A DNA stretch of 53,270 nucleotides from Candidatus Levyibacteriota bacterium (GCA_027459745.1 DAIDHL010000008.1:1-53270); one strand, 5' to 3'. Shown: positions 40,408-49,123, numbered from the stretch's first letter. Program-made: numbers and translations. The notes: a model not told the origin generated them from the letters alone.

Positions 40408-40620
40408 ATGAATAATAACTATGCAATTAAACTTGGTCAGAAACTGAAGGATTTCCGACTTAAAAAGAATTTGACTCAAATTGAGATTGCTGAAAAAGCT
40501 GAAATAAACAGTAATTACTATGCTAAAGTTGAGCGTGGTGAAGTTAAGGTAAGTATGGAGTTAGCATCTAAAATTGCAAAAGTATTAGGCGTGAAACTTG
40601 AAGATATAAAACCCTCCTGA
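40408..40620 (+). CDS. XRE-family (Cro/C1) small DNA-binding regulator
   Basis: This 70-residue protein is a single helix-turn-helix domain: LGQKLKDFRLKKNLTQIEIA, then EKAEINSNYYAKVERGEVKV. TATAAT lies about 14 nt before the ATG, separate from the channel operon. Such proteins often control excision or transfer of integrated elements, and it could bind the twin operators at 3039-3082. It is the last gene with an evident element role. Confidence 0.88.
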   Translation: MNNNYAIKLGQKLKDFRLKKNLTQIEIAEKAEINSNYYAKVERGEVKVSMELASKIAKVLGVKLEDIKPS

Positions 40621-40627
40621 AGCTGTT

Positions 40628-40837
40628 TTAATTTATACTTTTCTTTTCATTCTGTAATTTTTTATACATATCTACCAATTTTTCAAAGTCAGTATGTGCA
40701 AGTAGATGAATATTCGCTTGAAGATACTCCAAAATTTGTATTGCCATTTCCGGTGTAGCATGTTCGGGGTCTGTACGTTTTAAAATTCCAAGTACAATAT
40801 CAATATCCTTTTCATTTATCTCGTATTTTTCAGCCAT
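40628..40837 (-). CDS. Small uncharacterised acidic protein
   Basis: This 69-residue protein (YEINEKDIDIVLGILKRTDP, then AQIHLLAHTDFEKLV-like text near its end) is fully helical in appearance, soluble and acidic, with no recognised family. It converges with the XRE gene, leaving 7 nt between them. It could be the first gene of the host chromosome or the last of the element. I see no promoter of note upstream of its start. Confidence 0.5.
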   Translation of the reverse strand: MAEKYEINEKDIDIVLGILKRTDPEHATPEMAIQILEYLQANIHLLAHTDFEKLVDMYKKLQNEKKSIN

Positions 40838-40859
40838 ATTGCCTGTAGTATATCAGTAA

Positions 40860-41300
40860 TTATAGAAATTTTTCAAATTTTAAGAAATCAAACATTTCTT
40901 GAGCTGATTGTTTCCCTTCAGTTCTTCTCATAATTTCCCTGCTATATGTTTGAGAAAGGATATTTAAGCTTCCTTCCCAAAGAATAGTTCTATCAATGAT
41001 TGCAAGTTTTCGATGATGATTGCCTAAACAGAGAAACGTTTGTACTCCCATTACTTCAAATTTTCGAATTATCGTTTCTGATTGTATCTCCATTCCCTCA
41101 AAATGTTCTTTTGGGTCTCTGGTAAAGATGTAAATTTCAACTCCTTTATTCAACAACTCTTGAAAAATTGGGAGAAATATATGTGCTCTTTCATACGTTA
41201 CAAACGGACTTTCGATAATTATCTCTTTTTTGCAATTTCTCACATCTTTTAGAAATGCATCGTAGAAGGTTTTCTCATCAAAAAGAGCGGAGTTAAACAT
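40860..41300 (-). CDS. Phospholipase-D-like domain protein
   Basis: This 146-residue protein contains one PLD/HKD motif: HHRKLAIIDRTILWEGSLN, with H-x-K-x4-D intact. The leading sequence (EIIIESPFVTYERAHIFLPI) and the tail SREIMRRTEGKQSAQEMFDF resemble the PLD modules found at the C-terminus of some SF1/SF2 helicases and restriction-type enzymes. Here it stands alone. With a single HKD it should work as a dimer; nuclease activity is possible. Its start overlaps the upstream gene by 8 nt. Whether it belongs to the element is unclear. Confidence 0.75.
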   Translation of the reverse strand: MFNSALFDEKTFYDAFLKDVRNCKKEIIIESPFVTYERAHIFLPIFQELLNKGVEIYIFTRDPKEHFEGMEIQSETIIRKFEVMGVQTFLCLGNHHRKLAIIDRTILWEGSLNILSQTYSREIMRRTEGKQSAQEMFDFLKFEKFL

Positions 41301-41541
41301 GACCGTCCTCCTTTTCTAATAAAGAAATAATAGATACCTTTCCGTTATAATATGTAAACCCTAATTTCCTCAGTTTTTCAAAGGTATTGAGTAAGCTAGG
41401 CACGATTTGGTTCCACCTACGGGCAAGCTCGCCAGCAGCCTCACCCCAGTCGCCTCTTATTATAACTTCTAGCTGTATAAACCTTTTTACCTGTTGATTA
41501 AATTTGTAGCGAAATAAAGAAGTAAATTTTCCACAAGACAA
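41293..41541 (-). CDS. Uncharacterised protein coupled to PLD gene
   Basis: This 82-residue protein reads QVKRFIQLEVIIRGDWGEAA, then GELARRWNQIVPSLLNTFEK and YYNGKVSIISLLEKEDGHV. I recognise no family. Its stop overlaps the PLD gene start (8 nt), so the two are translated together and probably act together. It has no signal peptide or helix. It may represent the detached N-terminal part of a larger PLD protein. Confidence 0.6.
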   Translation of the reverse strand: MSCGKFTSLFRYKFNQQVKRFIQLEVIIRGDWGEAAGELARRWNQIVPSLLNTFEKLRKLGFTYYNGKVSIISLLEKEDGHV

Positions 41542-41548
41542 AATATTC

Positions 41549-42184
41549 CTAGATATACTGTTCCTTTTTTAAAAAATCCATGACCACATTATATATGAGT
41601 TCATGACCACGTGAATTTGGATGTAAACCGTCAAACATGAGTCTTTCAAGGATTGTGTCATTAAATTCTTTGTATATATCAATGAAATCTAGGTTGTACT
41701 GAATAGTCATTGCTCGAATTACCTCATCATACTTTTTAATTTCTCGATTTAAGAAAACGTGAGTTTTTGGCCAAGGCATACTCTTCAACTTATCTTCGTC
41801 TACGGGTGTGAGTCCTAAGCATAGAACATTTTTTGAATAATTTTTTGATTGCTTAATAAAGAATTCAAGATTAGCTTGATAGTTCTTAATTGGAATTCGA
41901 TTTGTTTGATTCGCTACTTCTAGTAAAGAGTCGTTGACTCCGACAGAGAAAATAATAAGTTTAATGTCATCTCCGCCACTTCTGGCTTTCATTTCGTTAT
42001 CAAACCTGATTCGTACATCCTGGGAGGTATCGCCCGCTATGCCAAGGGAATAGATTTCGAAACTAGGAGCAGAGCCATGAAGTATCTTTCTGTCGGAATT
42101 CTTTCTAAGACGTGACGTCCAGCCACCTTCTTCGTCATAGGCTCCCCACACAATACTGTCACCAAAAATAATGATCTTACTCAT
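41549..42184 (-). CDS. SGNH/GDSL-family hydrolase
   Basis: The start is ATG 42184, giving MSKIIIFGDSIVWGAYDEEG; a longer frame reads upstream into the preceding gene but lacks the expected start. Block I GDS (nucleophile Ser), block III VGVNDSL and block V DGLHPNSRGH (catalytic Asp and His) are all present, so the enzyme should be an active esterase or acyltransferase. It overlaps the DUF1800-DUF1501 gene by 8 nt. No signal peptide, so cytoplasmic. The substrate is unknown. Confidence 0.9.
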   Translation of the reverse strand: MSKIIIFGDSIVWGAYDEEGGWTSRLRKNSDRKILHGSAPSFEIYSLGIAGDTSQDVRIRFDNEMKARSGGDDIKLIIFSVGVNDSLLEVANQTNRIPIKNYQANLEFFIKQSKNYSKNVLCLGLTPVDEDKLKSMPWPKTHVFLNREIKKYDEVIRAMTIQYNLDFIDIYKEFNDTILERLMFDGLHPNSRGHELIYNVVMDFLKKEQYI

Positions 42185-44876
42185 ATACAAAATTATCAGC
42201 TGCTGTATGTTTTTGTGGCAAATTGTATATCTGGTTAAATATCGTTGCCCAAACGTCCCGTTCATCTACCTGAACAGTTGTCCAGTTATGGGAATCTTTA
42301 CTCGGTGTTATTGTCCCTGTCATCTCGGGTAAATTTAACTCATTGCTTAAAATTACCATACCTCCACCTTGTCCGTGGTCTGTACCATTACTGCCATTAA
42401 TTTTGTCAGTTCTACCAAACTCTGAGAAAAAAACTATAGTAAGTTTTGTCTTTGATTTCTCAGTGTTATAAAAATTGGTGAAGTTAGTAAATAAATCACT
42501 TACTTGTTTATTTAAAAGCAAGTCTTCATGTGCATGATGATCATAGGTGCCATCTGCATATAGATAATAAGTATTGCCGATATTATTTGTGATAAGTTTT
42601 TCCAAAAACGGAGTTTGTGTAGCATTTGTTCCTCCCGGTGTTCCCTTTCCTCCTTGGGATATGTCTTCTTTAGCTAGTTTATCAAGCAGTAGCGCTTGAG
42701 TATAATATACTGCCAATGTTTTGGGGAAAGATCTACTGTTTAATATCTGCTTAAGATAATTTTCTCTAACAGTGATATCCTGACTGTAAATACTTTTTCT
42801 TTTAACTACCGGGTAGAGTGTTAAATTAGCTGATCCAATTTGTAAACTTGGTGCGCCATTGGTCATCACGGGCGCAGTATTAGTCAGTGTAATAAGACTG
42901 GTGGCAGGTTCTGCTTTGGTCAGTTGGCCTAAGATTCCAGTCTGGTTTTGATTATCACCTGTTTCCATTTGAATACCTGCGATATCATGGGCTCGTGAAT
43001 GGTTTGGGAGTCCAACAGATGAAACTAAAAATGCTTCTTTGGATTTAAGCAGTGGTAAAATACTTGATGCAGCGTTGTTGAGCATATATCCATTTCCAAG
43101 AGAGGTAGCGTTTGATGAATTAAGAGCCATTTGTTTTCTGTTTGAATTATATGCAGGGTCAGTCGTATTTGCCCAAATTCCTTGAAAATCCCAACCTCCC
43201 CTCACCCTCACAACAATAAGTTTAGATTGTGTTCCGCCATTAATTTGTGTAATCGGTACAAAAGCTATTGCTTGTGTATCACCAGATTGGGCAAGAAATT
43301 CCGGTTGGATAAACATCAAACTTAATAGTCCGGGAAGTTTTGATTGAAGATATTTAGGATCGTTTATATTAAAAGTAACAGGCTTATTGGCATCACTGGT
43401 TGTCAGGTATTTTTGAAGTGACTGTTGTACGCTTGGGGGAAGTGTTTTTCCTAAATATAGCTGCATAGAAAGAACGTTTATAAGATCGGATGGGGTATGA
43501 ATCGAATTGGGATTGGAAATAAGATGGGAAAACACTGCGGAAATATCAGCTGAGGACATTTTATGCAAAAGTGCGTCTGTGTCGGCAATCCATCTGTTCA
43601 TAATAGTGCCTGAATAGAAGAGAATATTTGTATTAAATCCGGGTCTGCCGAAAATACTTCCGGGACTGTAAGGCCGGAAATCTAAATCTGTCAGTTCTTG
43701 AGAATTTGGAATAACATTGTAATTATTCATTCCCCATAATAGCGTATAGTACGAACTGACAAGATCCATAGGTGTTTTGAATCTGTCAGCTGACATGTAT
43801 TGTGGTTCATACATAATATTGGATGCAAACAGCCATTTTATAGAAGGTAAAAGTTCAAAATTGTTCTGTATAATCACATTGGAAAAGGCTGTAATATCGG
43901 CATCTGTTGGATTATCTGTTACGTAATAATGCAAAAGTTTATTAGCCAAAAATTCACCTGCTTGAGTTTTCCGTTGTTGCACAATAAAATCAATGGCGCC
44001 CTGTGGATTATTGTATTCCTGGCCTAAAAAGGGTTTGTCCGGGACAAAGTGTCTTTTCCCGTTGTATGAAACTATATGATTAAGCTTATCAGCTGTGAAC
44101 CCGGTAAGGATATAAGCAAGACTGTTTACATCCTGATCTGAATAGTTTGGAGTTGTTTTGTTATGGTCAAGTGGAGTGTATTGTCCTATTAAAAAAAGTT
44201 GCATGAGCTCTCTTGCGAAATTCTCATTGGGATTTTTGGCTGTTGAAGCAGTTAAATCCAAATACTGTGCCATGGCATAATTATTCTCTACATTTTTTAC
44301 AATATCTATATAATTTCCCAAAGCATTGTCATAAAGCATCTGGTGGAGTATTTTTGCATCATCAAGAGTTATCATTTTGCCTTTTTCAGGTGCATCAACA
44401 GAGAAAACATTTTCCCATAAATAATAAAGCTTGCATTGTACCCGATTTGGATCATGTACCATTTGATACGCATATAGTGTATCTTCATAAGCTACTTGAG
44501 TTTTATAACTATTCTTTTTGCTTTCAAGTGATTGTAGTCCCTGGTTATATTGCTCCTGTTCCTGTTGACTAGGGGTAGTAAAGATAAGATTTACTGCATT
44601 TTGTGCCGAGCCTGCTTGAGTAAGTGCCTGGATATCGCTGTTTGTGGGGTTAAGGTATACCCGACTTGCTAAGTATGAAGCCTTGGTACTTGTCCAGCTT
44701 GTGTTTGTTGCAAAAGGAACATTTGAGAGAATTTGTAATCCCTTCAAGAGAAAATATAGAGCAAAAATAATTACGATTGAAGGTAAAATAACTTTTGTTA
44801 TCTTTAATACTTTCTCGGGTAAGAAACTTTTAGAATTGTTTAATATACCCTGATAAGAAGCTTTTATTTTATCCAT
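42177..44876 (-). CDS. DUF1800-DUF1501 fusion protein, membrane anchored
   Basis: This 899-residue protein has one N-terminal helix (about 24-45). A DUF1800 domain (about 55-480) reads YLASRVYLNPTNSDIQAL, then ENFARELMQLFLIGQYTP and PVDLVSSYY-like text. A DUF1501 domain (about 550-895) has KLIVVRVRGGWDFQGIW, SRAHDIAGIQMETG and VVFFSEFGRTDK followed by GTDHGQGGGMVILS. In many bacteria these are two neighbouring genes; here they are one. DUF1501 belongs to the alkaline-phosphatase/sulfatase-like superfamily. The substrate is unknown, and secretion outward is inferred from the anchor. Confidence 0.88.
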   Translation of the reverse strand: MDKIKASYQGILNNSKSFLPEKVLKITKVILPSIVIIFALYFLLKGLQILSNVPFATNTSWTSTKASYLASRVYLNPTNSDIQALTQAGSAQNAVNLIFTTPSQQEQEQYNQGLQSLESKKNSYKTQVAYEDTLYAYQMVHDPNRVQCKLYYLWENVFSVDAPEKGKMITLDDAKILHQMLYDNALGNYIDIVKNVENNYAMAQYLDLTASTAKNPNENFARELMQLFLIGQYTPLDHNKTTPNYSDQDVNSLAYILTGFTADKLNHIVSYNGKRHFVPDKPFLGQEYNNPQGAIDFIVQQRKTQAGEFLANKLLHYYVTDNPTDADITAFSNVIIQNNFELLPSIKWLFASNIMYEPQYMSADRFKTPMDLVSSYYTLLWGMNNYNVIPNSQELTDLDFRPYSPGSIFGRPGFNTNILFYSGTIMNRWIADTDALLHKMSSADISAVFSHLISNPNSIHTPSDLINVLSMQLYLGKTLPPSVQQSLQKYLTTSDANKPVTFNINDPKYLQSKLPGLLSLMFIQPEFLAQSGDTQAIAFVPITQINGGTQSKLIVVRVRGGWDFQGIWANTTDPAYNSNRKQMALNSSNATSLGNGYMLNNAASSILPLLKSKEAFLVSSVGLPNHSRAHDIAGIQMETGDNQNQTGILGQLTKAEPATSLITLTNTAPVMTNGAPSLQIGSANLTLYPVVKRKSIYSQDITVRENYLKQILNSRSFPKTLAVYYTQALLLDKLAKEDISQGGKGTPGGTNATQTPFLEKLITNNIGNTYYLYADGTYDHHAHEDLLLNKQVSDLFTNFTNFYNTEKSKTKLTIVFFSEFGRTDKINGSNGTDHGQGGGMVILSNELNLPEMTGTITPSKDSHNWTTVQVDERDVWATIFNQIYNLPQKHTAADNFVYE

Positions 44877-45024
44877 AGCCCTTTTTTAGCAGAGTAATCT
44901 GAACCGGAAATGACAAAAATATTCTTGTAACTAAATTAAATTGAAAACATTATGAAGCAATTAGTGTAACTGTATATACATTGGATATGATATTTTAAAG
45001 GCATACTTATGTATAATAATATAT

Positions 45025-45258
45025 ATGAAGCATATATTGATTCTTGGTGCTAGCGGACATCTTGGTAAAGTTGTTCTAAATACTTTACTTAAAAGAAATT
45101 ATGAAGTTAGTGCCTTAATCAGAAATCCGGGAAAGATATAACAAGCAGCTAAAAATTTGGGACCAAAATTAGATGATTTGTTTAATAAATTGAATAAAGC
45201 AGAATATAAAACTGCTCCTTGTTATTTTTGTCATATATGTAATTTTGTCTATGTCTGA
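45025..45258 (+). pseudogene. Remnant of an NAD(P)-binding (NmrA/SDR-like) gene
   Basis: An ATG 7 nt after a TATAAT box (45012-45017) opens a 38-codon frame, MKHILILGASGHLGKVVLNT then LLKRNYEVSALIRNPGKI, the Rossmann nucleotide-binding start of SDR/NmrA proteins. It stops at TAA 45139. The same frame continues for another 38 codons (QAAKNLGPKLDDLFNKLNKA, then a CYFCHIC stretch), which does not resemble an SDR. The gene is truncated and joined to other debris. It lies in the gene-poor 44877-45382 interval; I see nothing else recognisable there. Confidence 0.65.
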
Positions 45259-45382
45259 CAGCCATAATTAGAGCTTCAACTTAACCCCAACACTCTCCTC
45301 TATTCTTACGAACACGAATTTGAATTCTAATTTCACTATACTTTTATATTAAGAATAAGTCTTCTAATACTTTATTATAGGT

Positions 45383-46249
45383 TTAAGCAGGTTCTGAGTG
45401 GATAACAACATCAGTATTGGGAATTAAAGTGGTAATTTTCTTTTCAATTTCATCACAAATCTTATGTGCTTTCTCAACAGATAAAGTCTTATTAACCGTG
45501 ATGGTCATATCAATAAAATTAATATTTCCGACTGCCCTTGCCCGAATTCGTTTCACAGACATGACACCCTTTACTTGAGTTGTAACATTGGATACTTTCT
45601 CTGATAAGCCTACTGGCGTTGTATCAACCAACGTATCTATAGTTCTACGTCCTAGACTATAACCAGCGTGCAATACGAAGAAGGAAACACCAATTGCAGC
45701 AATCGCATCCGCTTTCGCATATCCTAAAGAAACAAAAATTAATCCAGCTATAACCGTCAGTGAACTTAAAATATCAGAACTAAAATGAAGTGCGTCTGCC
45801 TCCAATGCCTGGCTATTTGTTTCCTTTGCCACTTTTTTTAAAGCTCGTGAACGAGAATAATCAATAACTATAGAAAATATCATTACCGCAAATGCATACC
45901 AGGTCACTTCGATTTCTGATTTGCTGGTCCATAAACGATTAATCGCTTCGTAAATAATCCAGGCACTGGTTAGAAAGAGTAAGCCTGTTTCAATAAAAGC
46001 AGAAACACTCTCTATTTTTTGATGTCCATAATGATGATGATCATCAGCTTCTTTATCACCAACTTTTACCGCGAAATACGTAAGAAGTGCTGCTCCTAAA
46101 TCCAAAAGTGAGTGAGCTGCCTCAGAAAGAATTCCCATACTGCCTGTTGCCAGCCCGACAATAAGCTTAAAAACCGTCAGAGCTATACTTGCCAAAACCG
46201 AACTTAAAGCAACAGATTGTTTTTTATTCATATATTCTACCTCAAACAT
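45383..46249 (-). CDS. Cation diffusion facilitator (CDF) transporter
   Basis: This 288-residue protein has six helices, GILSEAAHSLLDLGAALLTY in helix 2, and QALEADALHFSSDILSSL in helix 5, with the AHSLLD and HFSSD (HxxxD) metal sites intact. A His loop HHHYGHQKI follows helix 2 and a cytoplasmic domain ends TDVVIHSEPA. It fits the Fe/Zn/Mn-type branch of CDFs. It lies away from the island and probably belongs to the host. A TATAAT precedes the start by about 14 nt. An alternative ATG is at codon 7. Confidence 0.88.
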   Translation of the reverse strand: MFEVEYMNKKQSVALSSVLASIALTVFKLIVGLATGSMGILSEAAHSLLDLGAALLTYFAVKVGDKEADDHHHYGHQKIESVSAFIETGLLFLTSAWIIYEAINRLWTSKSEIEVTWYAFAVMIFSIVIDYSRSRALKKVAKETNSQALEADALHFSSDILSSLTVIAGLIFVSLGYAKADAIAAIGVSFFVLHAGYSLGRRTIDTLVDTTPVGLSEKVSNVTTQVKGVMSVKRIRARAVGNINFIDMTITVNKTLSVEKAHKICDEIEKKITTLIPNTDVVIHSEPA

Positions 46250-46403
46250 TGTATCACTTTGAAATTATAGCACTACAGTATAATTTGATGTTTTTGAAGA
46301 ACAAAAACCATGAACAGGATGGAATACAAAAAATATGATATAAACTAATCCCCTAGGTTCGAAGCTAGTCAACTCCGGGAACAACCTTTGATATAATCTA
46401 GTG

Positions 46404-46865
46404 ATGAATTACGTTATCCCACAGGTTGGGCAACTTAAGCTTCATACCTTAATTTTAGATCTTAATGGAACCCTAACGATTGGCGGTATACTTGTTGAAG
46501 GAATAAAAGAAAGATTACAAAAATTAAAATCTCTAGGATTTAAAATAATTTTCTTTTCGGGTGATACCAGAGGTAATGCCTCACACATCGCACAAGAGTT
46601 AGGAATAGAATTTATTAAAGCTTCAACAGGCGAACAGAAAAGAGAAGAGACAGAAAAGCTTGACCCTAAATATTGTGTTTCAATAGGTAATGGTCTAATA
46701 GATTTAGAAATGATGAAAATTGTAAAGTTGGGTATTGTAACATTGCAGGGAGAGGGTGCTCATGTTAAAACACTTTTAGCTGCTGATATTGTTGTGACAT
46801 CGATAAATGATGCATTAGATGTATTAATAGATAGCGATCGGCTAGTAGCTACTTTAAGAAAGTAA
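46404..46865 (+). CDS. HAD-superfamily protein of the soluble P-type-ATPase kind
   Basis: The start is ATG 46404; the preceding GTG (46401) would also read in frame. TATAAT at 46392-46397 leaves about 6 nt, so the mRNA is probably leaderless. The 154-residue product has motif I LDLNGTLT, motif II FFSGDT and motif III/IV SIGNGLIDLEMM. In motif I the second acid is Asn (DLN rather than DxD), as in phosphatase-like proteins related to P-type ATPases. The substrate is unknown. No membrane segments. Confidence 0.8.
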   Translation: MNYVIPQVGQLKLHTLILDLNGTLTIGGILVEGIKERLQKLKSLGFKIIFFSGDTRGNASHIAQELGIEFIKASTGEQKREETEKLDPKYCVSIGNGLIDLEMMKIVKLGIVTLQGEGAHVKTLLAADIVVTSINDALDVLIDSDRLVATLRK

Positions 46866-46891
46866 ATATAATTTGGTTTGGTTACAAAATT

Positions 46892-46920
46892 TGCTGAGTT
46901 TATAAACAAGTGTGTATAAT
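46892..46920 (+). promoter_or_regulatory. Promoter of a probably leaderless EamA gene
   Basis: TTGCTG (about 46891-46896) and TATAAT (46915-46920) are about 18 nt apart. The ATG is at 46927, so transcription should begin at or next to the A of ATG. No Shine-Dalgarno sequence is present. A clear example of a pattern seen at several genes in the window. Confidence 0.65.
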
Positions 46921-46926
46921 AAATAA

Positions 46927-47349
46927 ATGTCCTGGTTTGTTTACGCACTACTCTCAGCATTCTTTGGTGCACTGACTGCTATTCTTGCCAAAATTGGTAT
47001 CAAGGATGTGGATTCCAACCTGGCAACTGCAATCAGAACAATTGTTATCCTTGTTTTTGCCTGGGGAATTGTGTGGTTTCAGGGAACTGCAAAGCAATTG
47101 GGTGGAATTTCCCGTTTTTCACTAATTTTTCTTATTTTATCAGGCATAGCAACTGGTCTTTCCTGGTTATTTTACTTTCGTGCATTACAACTTGGAAAGG
47201 CTGCACAGGTTTCCCCTATTGATAAACTAAGTTTAGTGATAACAATTATTCTGGCCGTTATTATTTTAAAAGAAAAAGTAACAGTTTCTATTATTATTGG
47301 AGCTATCCTAATGTCTGTTGGTGCAATATTAGTCGGGTTTGGCAAATAA
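46927..47349 (+). CDS. Half-size EamA/DMT-family membrane protein
   Basis: This 140-residue protein is one EamA repeat (about five helices): ALLSAFFGALTAILAKIGIK, then LSGIATGLSWLFYFRALQLG and LVITIILAVIILKEKVTVSI. A normal DMT exporter carries two repeats, so this single-unit protein presumably dimerises, as the small EamA proteins do. It could be an exporter of small molecules. It lies next to the HAD gene, 61 nt after it, with its own promoter. Confidence 0.85.
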   Translation: MSWFVYALLSAFFGALTAILAKIGIKDVDSNLATAIRTIVILVFAWGIVWFQGTAKQLGGISRFSLIFLILSGIATGLSWLFYFRALQLGKAAQVSPIDKLSLVITIILAVIILKEKVTVSIIIGAILMSVGAILVGFGK

Positions 47350-47389
47350 ATTTAGTATTTAAGTATTTGCATGCTATTATTTTAATAAA

Positions 47390-47863
47390 ATGTTTAACTA
47401 TATAATCATTTTAACTGCAGAGTATGTATTTCTTTTAAGTATTCTTATTTATGTTATCTATTTTCTGCGAGCAGATAAAAAAATCAAAATAAGTCTTGTG
47501 AGATTAAGTATCATCTCTTTTCCTCTTGCCTATCTGATGGCAAAAGTATCTTCGTTATTTATTAATGACCCTCGTCCGTTCGTATCAGATCATGTTAAGC
47601 CGCTTATTACACATATTGCAGACAACGGATTTCCCTCTGATCATACGCTGCTTACTATGGCAATTGCTGCAGTTATCTTTGTATATAATCGTAAGTTAGG
47701 CATAATACTTACCATAATTGCCATGACGATTGGAATAGCTCGGGTTTTAGCAGGCATTCATCATTTGGAAGATATTATCGCAAGTGCTTTTATCGCTATA
47801 GTTGCTACATATATTTCTGTGGTACTGTTGCGAAGGCTGATTAAACAGAAAAAGAGAAAATAG
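47390..47863 (+). CDS. PAP2-family phosphatase, membrane-bound
   Basis: This 157-residue protein has about five helices and the PAP2 motifs KVSSLFINDPRPF-like text (motif 1 region), NGFPSDHTLLTMAIAAV (motif 2, PSDH) and RVLAGIHHLEDIIAS (motif 3, with the nucleophile His in GIHHLED). The core is that of undecaprenyl-diphosphate phosphatases (BcrC-like). It would recycle the lipid carrier for wall synthesis. A TATTAT box lies about 9 nt before the ATG. Confidence 0.88.
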   Translation: MFNYIIILTAEYVFLLSILIYVIYFLRADKKIKISLVRLSIISFPLAYLMAKVSSLFINDPRPFVSDHVKPLITHIADNGFPSDHTLLTMAIAAVIFVYNRKLGIILTIIAMTIGIARVLAGIHHLEDIIASAFIAIVATYISVVLLRRLIKQKKRK

Positions 47864-48004
47864 TTATATTTGCGACTTATTCATTAAGTTGAGTATACTC
47901 AAATATGAAGGAATAGACACGATTTTTGACTTAACGTTTTAATACTTCTTCTCATTTCCTTCCCATATTGGAGATAGTAAAATAAATATTTGTAGAGTTT
48001 TATT

Positions 48005-49123
48005 ATGAAAAAAATATATATATTTGCTGGAGTTTGTCTAATAACTAGTATCTTCTCTTATGTCTATATGCAATTTAATCCCGCAGCAGCAGCACAAGCG
48101 GCAGATAATATTCTCCGTCCACTTCTGGGTAGTAAAAAAACACTTGCATTGGAAGGAACATATTTCACATTTAACGATCAGATAAATAAACTGGTATATA
48201 CATATAAAAAGCCTAACTCTGATATTTTTACATCACCACTGAGTACAGATATGCTCCCTATCAAAACAGCAAGCAGTGAGGCAATGGATTTAAGTTCGAT
48301 TACTTTGACCAACACTTTCCCCCCGTTGCCAGGTGAGGGTGTTTGGCAACAAATTCCCAGTACCCTTTTTCAAAACATGACTGTTTTAGCCAAAACTTTT
48401 GTTCGCCCTGATCCAACTAGAGATTATGCCATTGTATCTCTGGTGAAAATGGATATGCATAAACTTGGTATTGGCGTCCAGGCTGGCACTTACTATCCAG
48501 GAGGGACACATGGGATATTTGGATTGGGAATTGTTCCCAAAACAATACAACAATCCAACAACCTGGTGGCGGTTTTTAATGGAGGCTTTATGGAGAAAGA
48601 TGGAGAATATGGTATGGTAGTTGGCAATAAAGTATATGTCCCTTTGCGAAAAGATCTGGCAACCCTACTTATGTATACTAACGGCACGGCACAATTTATT
48701 GATTACCAGGGACAAGTACTGGGAAATGATGTCATAGCAGCAAGACAAAATGGAGCATTTCTTGTAAGAGATGGTATTGTTACCCCATTTGTCGAAACCA
48801 GTCAGGATACATGGGGACGAACAACTACTAATTCTATGTATACATGGCGCTCAGGTATTGGGCTAACTAAAGACGGGAATATCATATATGCAGTTGGTAA
48901 TTCATTACTTCCCCAAACTCTAGCCCTGGCATTGCAAAAAGCCGGTGCAGTTGATGCTATGCAGCTTGATATCAATCCTTATTGGGTGCGTTTTATTCTT
49001 TATAACTCACTTGGCAATGGCTTGTATAGTTATTACCCGTTACTAAAAGAGATGCATAATGGTGGATACGCATATCTGCATGGATATAATAAAGATTTTT
49101 TTTACATTTATAAAAAATCTTAG
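48005..49123 (+). CDS. Secreted phosphodiester-glycosidase (NAGPA)-like protein
   Basis: This 372-residue protein has a signal/anchor segment (about 1-20) and a NAGPA-type domain: VVAVFNGGFMEKDGEYGMVV-like text (LVAVFNGGFMEKDGEYGM), then YVPLRKDLATLLMYTNGTAQ and AGAVDAMQLDINPYWVRF near the end. The family removes N-acetylglucosamine-1-phosphodiester or similar groups and is common in bacterial exopolysaccharide contexts. It acts outside the cell. It stands alone with only weak promoter signals upstream. Confidence 0.85.
   Translation: MKKIYIFAGVCLITSIFSYVYMQFNPAAAAQAADNILRPLLGSKKTLALEGTYFTFNDQINKLVYTYKKPNSDIFTSPLSTDMLPIKTASSEAMDLSSITLTNTFPPLPGEGVWQQIPSTLFQNMTVLAKTFVRPDPTRDYAIVSLVKMDMHKLGIGVQAGTYYPGGTHGIFGLGIVPKTIQQSNNLVAVFNGGFMEKDGEYGMVVGNKVYVPLRKDLATLLMYTNGTAQFIDYQGQVLGNDVIAARQNGAFLVRDGIVTPFVETSQDTWGRTTTNSMYTWRSGIGLTKDGNIIYAVGNSLLPQTLALALQKAGAVDAMQLDINPYWVRFILYNSLGNGLYSYYPLLKEMHNGGYAYLHGYNKDFFYIYKKS

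Larger units (their letters stand above)
1164..40620. mobile_element. Putative integrative conjugative element carrying a copper-resistance island
   Basis: The left end is well supported: a large serine recombinase overlaps tRNA-Gln, followed by a coupling ATPase. The right part holds pilin, VirB6-like, PrgI, VirB4, M23 and XRE genes. Between them lie metal-resistance genes. The right boundary is approximate: I found no second copy of the tRNA 3' end, so the end is set after the last gene that looks conjugation-related. It could extend to about 41.5 kb, where a PLD protein and two small genes of uncertain origin lie, or further. No recognisable relaxase is present, so self-transfer is inferred from the ATPases and channel genes. 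Confidence 0.65.

Noticed and set aside
40353-41550. Right attachment site expected after the XRE gene.
   Set aside because: I looked for GGTTCGAATCC, CTCGACA and GACAGCTAAC repeats and found none that extend beyond a few bases.
46353-46368. CTAGGTTCGAAGCTAG resembles a tRNA T-arm and could be the right attachment site.
   Set aside because: It shares only 8 bp (GGTTCGAA) with tRNA-Gln, no cloverleaf can be built around it, and joining it to the tRNA 5' half would not restore a functional tRNA.
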